The position numbers and the translations under genes were made by a program. 64,000 nucleotides of DNA, taken from Verrucomicrobiota bacterium. GTDB taxonomy: Bacteria; Verrucomicrobiota; Verrucomicrobiia; Opitutales; Opitutaceae. Positions 60,725-64,000 of the stretch are shown here, one piece after another (positions within the stretch are counted from its first letter, which is position 1; each line of letters starts with the position of its first letter). Location: positions 4,980-68,979 of the forward strand of contig JAEZDN010000167.1 in NCBI GenBank assembly GCA_023433275.1, given 5' to 3'. Under the pieces are notes generated by a model. That model ran no database searches. It was given only the letters and a program-made list of their open reading frames with translations, and was not told the DNA's origin.

Positions 60725-61633
60725 TCAGTTGGCGGTGACGGTCACCGCGATGCTGCTTTCGCCGACGCTGCTGCGGAAGAACAGCGACCCCGTGCCGGGT
60801 TTTCCGCCCTGGACCGGGACGGTGACATCGGTCCGGCCGGCTTCGACCATGACGACGGGCATCACGACGCTTTCGGGGACATCCGTGGTGACATCGATCA
60901 GGAGGCCGCCAGCGGGAGCGGGTTGGGGGATCGTGAAGGTAATCGCCTGTTGCTCACCCGGGCGGAGGACGATGGCGCTCGGGCTCACCTGGAAGCTGAT
61001 GGCGTCGACCCGGAAGCTGCCGACGTCGAGTCCGACCCCGGAGCCGCGGACGGTGAGCTTGTAGCTGCGGCCCGGTTCCACGGCCGGCACGAAGAAGCTG
61101 AGGGAACTCGGCGACTCGAAGACGGTGCGAGTCGGGTTGTGATCGAAATAGACAAGGTCGGCGGTGGTGAAGCCGGCGCCCAGGATGCTGACGCGCGAGC
61201 CGACGGGCGCGCGCGTGGCTTCGGGGCGGATCACGTAGCGGCCGGCGATATTCAGGTGCTGCAGTTCGGAATAAATGTCCTGGGTGTCGCTGCTGCCCTT
61301 GGTGCGGTAATCACAGATGAAGTAATAGGAGGCGCTGGTGCGGCCGGCCGGCAGTTGGTAATCGAATTCCCAAATGTCGACGCCGACGGGACTGCGATTC
61401 ATCGCGTAGGCCTGGCCGTCGATGATGATGCGCGGACGGATGGTGGCGGTCTCGACCTGGCTGTTGGCGCGGAAGCTGGCGGTGATCGTGTAGATCTGCG
61501 ACGGATTCTGTGGCACCGTCGCCGGCGTGAGGTTGGTGATCGTCAGGTTGCAACCGGTGACCAGGAAAAGCATGAGAGCCGCGGCGAGCGCCGGGAAAAT
61601 TCTGCTCGCTAGGAGGGAAGGAGTCTTTTGCAT
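60725..61633 (-). CDS. Lipoprotein with TIG/IPT-like repeats
   Basis: 302 residues. Lipobox VTGC with Cys 28. Three or four Ig-like strand units follow: an N-terminal NPSQIYTITASFRAN domain, a TIG/IPT-type unit (RAPVGSRVSILGAGFTTADL, then VYFDHNPTRTVFESP) and a C-terminal Ig-like part (PSAIVLRPGEQQAITFTIPQ). TIG units are common in surface and binding proteins. Probably an outer-membrane lipoprotein; ligand unknown. It lies 76 bases upstream of the Pro-rich lipoprotein gene on the same strand. Confidence 0.8.
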   Translation of the reverse strand: MQKTPSLLASRIFPALAAALMLFLVTGCNLTITNLTPATVPQNPSQIYTITASFRANSQVETATIRPRIIIDGQAYAMNRSPVGVDIWEFDYQLPAGRTSASYYFICDYRTKGSSDTQDIYSELQHLNIAGRYVIRPEATRAPVGSRVSILGAGFTTADLVYFDHNPTRTVFESPSSLSFFVPAVEPGRSYKLTVRGSGVGLDVGSFRVDAISFQVSPSAIVLRPGEQQAITFTIPQPAPAGGLLIDVTTDVPESVVMPVVMVEAGRTDVTVPVQGGKPGTGSLFFRSSVGESSIAVTVTAN

Positions 61634-61696
61634 GGGATGAAGATGAGCGGCAACCGCGCAGGCCGTTGGCAGCTCGTAAATTGTAGAGATTCATTA

Positions 61697-62935
61697 ATGA
61701 CCGGTTTCTCCTTAGCGCAAGAAAAAGAGCAGGTTCCGGGCACGGCGCCGCTGGGGGTTTATGTGCACGTGCCGTTCTGCGCGACGACCTGTGATTTCTG
61801 CGCGTTTTACCAGACGGTGCCGCGGGGTGATGCCGTGGCGCGGTACCTGGATGGCATCGAAACCGAGGCCGGGTTGGTGGATTGGTCCCGCGCCGGCGGG
61901 CCCGGAGCGGGGGGCGGGGTGGTGGAGACCGCGTTTTGGGGCGGCGGCACGCCGGGATTGCTGAAGGCGGCGGAACTGGAGCGCTTGGGCCGCACGATGC
62001 TGTTGTATTGCGGCGGCCGGCCGGCCGAGTGGACGGTGGAACTGGCGCCAGCGACCGTGACGGCCGAAAGACTGGCCGTGCTGAAGGCGCTGGGCGTGAC
62101 CCGCATCTCGCTCGGGGTGCAGAGTTTTGACGACGCGTTGCTCGACGCGTTGGGTCGGCAGCACACCCCCGCGCAGGTGTATCGCGCGTACGACCTGATC
62201 CGTGGGCACGGCTTTGCCAGCGTGAACATCGACCTGATGTTCGCGCTGCCGGGGCAGACGGAGGTCGCGTGGCGGGCGGACCTGGATGAGGCGCTGCGAT
62301 TGGCGCCGGACCATTTGTCGACTTATTGCCTGACCTTTGAGGAGGACACGGCGCTGTGGGTGAAACTTTCCCAAGGCAAGGTGAAGCTCGATCCCGAGAA
62401 GGAGGCGTTGTTCTACCAGCACACGTGGGACTACCTCGCGACGAAAGGCTACGCGCAGTACGAAGTGTCGAATTTCGCGCGGCCGGGGCATGCGTGCCGT
62501 CACAATCTAAACACCTGGCACATGCATGAGTGGGTTGGGCTCGGACCGTCGGCCGCGAGCCAGCATGCCGGATGGCGCGCCGCGAATCCCGCCGATCTGG
62601 GGCAATGGCTGCAGGAGGTGTCCGAGGGCAGGCGGGCGACGACCGATCGCGTGGCGTTGACGCCGGAATTGCTGGCGGCCGACGCCGTGATCTTCGGATT
62701 GCGGATGAACGAGGGTGTGTCGCTCCCGCGCTTGCGCCGTCGGTTCCCTGCGGCGCCGTGGGCGGGGCTCGAGGAGTTGCTGCCGCGGCTCATGCACGAT
62801 GGCTTGTTGGTGGCGACCGCCGAAGGACGGATCAGCCTGACGTCGCGCGGCCGGCTGGTCGCCGACGCCGTGGGCGGCGAGGTGATGGCGGCTTTCGAAG
62901 CGGCTGAAGCCGCCGCAAAGGGAGCGGCGCGATGA
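61697..62935 (+). CDS. hemW: Radical SAM heme chaperone HemW
   Basis: 412 residues from ATG 61697. The [4Fe-4S]-binding CATTCDFC (C28, C32, C35) follows the family VYVHVPF start. FWGGGTPGLL, LGVQSFDDALLDALGR and SVNIDLMFALPGQT are HemW motifs, with a C-terminal HemN_C domain. HemW, long annotated as oxygen-independent coproporphyrinogen oxidase, lacks the fourth Cys of HemN (CATTCDFCAF has no Cys after the third) and is a heme chaperone. Its stop overlaps the start of the next gene (ATGA, 62932-62935). Confidence 0.94.
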   Translation: MTGFSLAQEKEQVPGTAPLGVYVHVPFCATTCDFCAFYQTVPRGDAVARYLDGIETEAGLVDWSRAGGPGAGGGVVETAFWGGGTPGLLKAAELERLGRTMLLYCGGRPAEWTVELAPATVTAERLAVLKALGVTRISLGVQSFDDALLDALGRQHTPAQVYRAYDLIRGHGFASVNIDLMFALPGQTEVAWRADLDEALRLAPDHLSTYCLTFEEDTALWVKLSQGKVKLDPEKEALFYQHTWDYLATKGYAQYEVSNFARPGHACRHNLNTWHMHEWVGLGPSAASQHAGWRAANPADLGQWLQEVSEGRRATTDRVALTPELLAADAVIFGLRMNEGVSLPRLRRRFPAAPWAGLEELLPRLMHDGLLVATAEGRISLTSRGRLVADAVGGEVMAAFEAAEAAAKGAAR

Positions 62936-63990
62936 ATTGCGCGAGTCCGAACCGGGGCGGATCGATGAGACGGACGATGGGCCGGTTGATTGCGGCCGTT
63001 TTCGGCGTGCTGTTCGCCGCAACGCTGGCCGTGGCGCAGCGCATCGAGATCAGCTGGCCGACGCCGAACCCCGCGTGGGAGCGCGGTCGCAGTTATGAAT
63101 CGTGGGTGCAGCCGACGGTCTCGGGCGAGGCGCGCTCCGGCCTGTGGGGATCGGTGCGCAGCAGCGGCACGCAGTTTCACGAGGGCCTCGACATCAAGCC
63201 GGTGGCGCGCGACTCGCGGGGTGAGGCGACGGACGTGGTTACCGCCGCGATGGACGGCGTGGTGCGCCACGTGAACCCGAAGGCGGGCGACAGCAGCTAC
63301 GGCCGGTACATTGTGCTGGAACATCCGGGCGTGTCGCCGGCGGTGTACACGTTGTACGCCCATCTGGCGAAAGTGGACGCGGGCATCGCGCCGGGCCGCC
63401 CGGTGAAGCGCGGACAGGCGCTGGGCACGATGGGGCGCAGCGCGGGCGGCTACGCGATTCCCAAGGAGCGGGCGCATCTGCATTTCGAGATCGGGCTGAA
63501 GCTGACGGATGATTTCAATTCCTGGTTCACGTGGAAGAAATTCGGCAGCCCCAACCAGCATGGGGCGTGGAATGGAATGAACCTCATGGGCATCGATGCG
63601 CGCGATTTCCTGGAGCGCTGGCGGAGCCGGCGGGTGAATAATTTCGACCAGTACTTCGCGGGCCTCGATTCGGCGGTGCGCGTGCGCATCGCCACGACCC
63701 GCATGCCTGACTTCATCCGGCGTTATCCGAGCTTGTTGGCCAAGCCCATCGACGGGCTGGTGGCCGGGTGGGAAGTGAAGTGCGATGTCACGGGCCTGCC
63801 CTTTTCCTGGACGCCGCTGAGCCACGCCGAGCTGGGGGGAATGCGATCCGGAACGGCGCGCATTGTCGCGGTGGACACTGCCGCCCTGCGGTCATTTCGG
63901 GGCAAATCACTGGTGCGGACGCGCAATGGGCAGCACACGCCCGGGCCGGATTTGACGACGATGCTGCAGCTGGTGTTCGGGTTGCGGTAG
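62932..63990 (+). CDS. Exported M23 metallopeptidase (peptidoglycan endopeptidase type)
   Basis: 352 residues; internal ATGs at 62965 and 62977 may be the true start. A signal-like hydrophobic segment (about 18-35) precedes the LytM/M23 zinc site: H83 and D87 (HEGLD), H144 and the HLH of AHLHFE (H182, H184). The C-terminal ~130 residues are an unrecognised beta-rich extension. LytM-type enzymes cleave peptidoglycan cross-links. The four-base overlap with hemW indicates translational coupling. Confidence 0.9.
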   Translation: MNCASPNRGGSMRRTMGRLIAAVFGVLFAATLAVAQRIEISWPTPNPAWERGRSYESWVQPTVSGEARSGLWGSVRSSGTQFHEGLDIKPVARDSRGEATDVVTAAMDGVVRHVNPKAGDSSYGRYIVLEHPGVSPAVYTLYAHLAKVDAGIAPGRPVKRGQALGTMGRSAGGYAIPKERAHLHFEIGLKLTDDFNSWFTWKKFGSPNQHGAWNGMNLMGIDARDFLERWRSRRVNNFDQYFAGLDSAVRVRIATTRMPDFIRRYPSLLAKPIDGLVAGWEVKCDVTGLPFSWTPLSHAELGGMRSGTARIVAVDTAALRSFRGKSLVRTRNGQHTPGPDLTTMLQLVFGLR

Positions 63991-64000
63991 GGGTCTGGCC

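Overview
The window is a high-GC bacterial chromosome segment with long genes on both strands. The gene set and neighbourhoods suggest a verrucomicrobium, most likely Opitutaceae-like: a long-form IspG next to rseP, dxr, cdsA and uppS; a MoxR/DUF58/transglutaminase cassette; a GYF-domain membrane protein next to a BrkB-type protein; and many REP-like palindromes. This placement is an inference from content, not from a database search.

Layout. At 0-4.1 kb are the 3' end of ribF, tRNA-Asp with promoter and terminator, several poorly characterised genes, and three minus-strand tRNAs (Ala-CGC, Arg-TCT, Pro-GGG). At 4.2-9.4 kb are vanZ-like, ligA and an S9 peptidase. At 9.7-19.3 kb a minus-strand block holds uppS, cdsA, dxr, rseP, ispG, an AT-richer gap with two DnaA-box-like sites, and dnaA: isoprenoid, lipid carrier, phospholipid, membrane proteolysis and replication genes. 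At 19.6-24 kb are pterin dehydratase, a lipoprotein, purine nucleoside phosphorylase, a repeat-rich gap and a serine hydrolase. At 24.2-28.8 kb is the MoxR-DUF58-TgpA cassette. At 28.9-34.3 kb a REP-associated tyrosine transposase (RAYT), flanked by six palindromes and a 120-bp tandem duplication, abuts the cell-shape cluster mreB-mreC-mreD-mrdA. At 34.4-36 kb is a sugar dehydrogenase-cytochrome c fusion. At 36.3-39.6 kb four exported-protein genes form an island of visibly lower GC. At 39.9-45.5 kb are BrkB-like, GYF-domain, argS and a divergent thymidine phosphorylase. At 46-49 kb are a small membrane protein, an ECF sigma cassette and an RlmI-like methyltransferase. At 49.5-55.7 kb are a membrane-TPR protein and dnaG-rpoD-tatA. 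At 56-64 kb are a DUF362-like exported protein, three tandem bacterial-PH-domain genes, two lipoproteins, and hemW translationally coupled to an M23 peptidase.

Most genes are housekeeping or envelope related. The novelty is in mobile and repeat architecture (REP/RAYT, at least five dispersed repeat families, repeats inside ispG and inside a hypothetical gene), in the low-GC four-gene island, and in unusual features of conserved enzymes: a thymidine phosphorylase that lost its glycine-rich signature, a LigA with a charged insertion, and an RpoD with a C-terminal tail.
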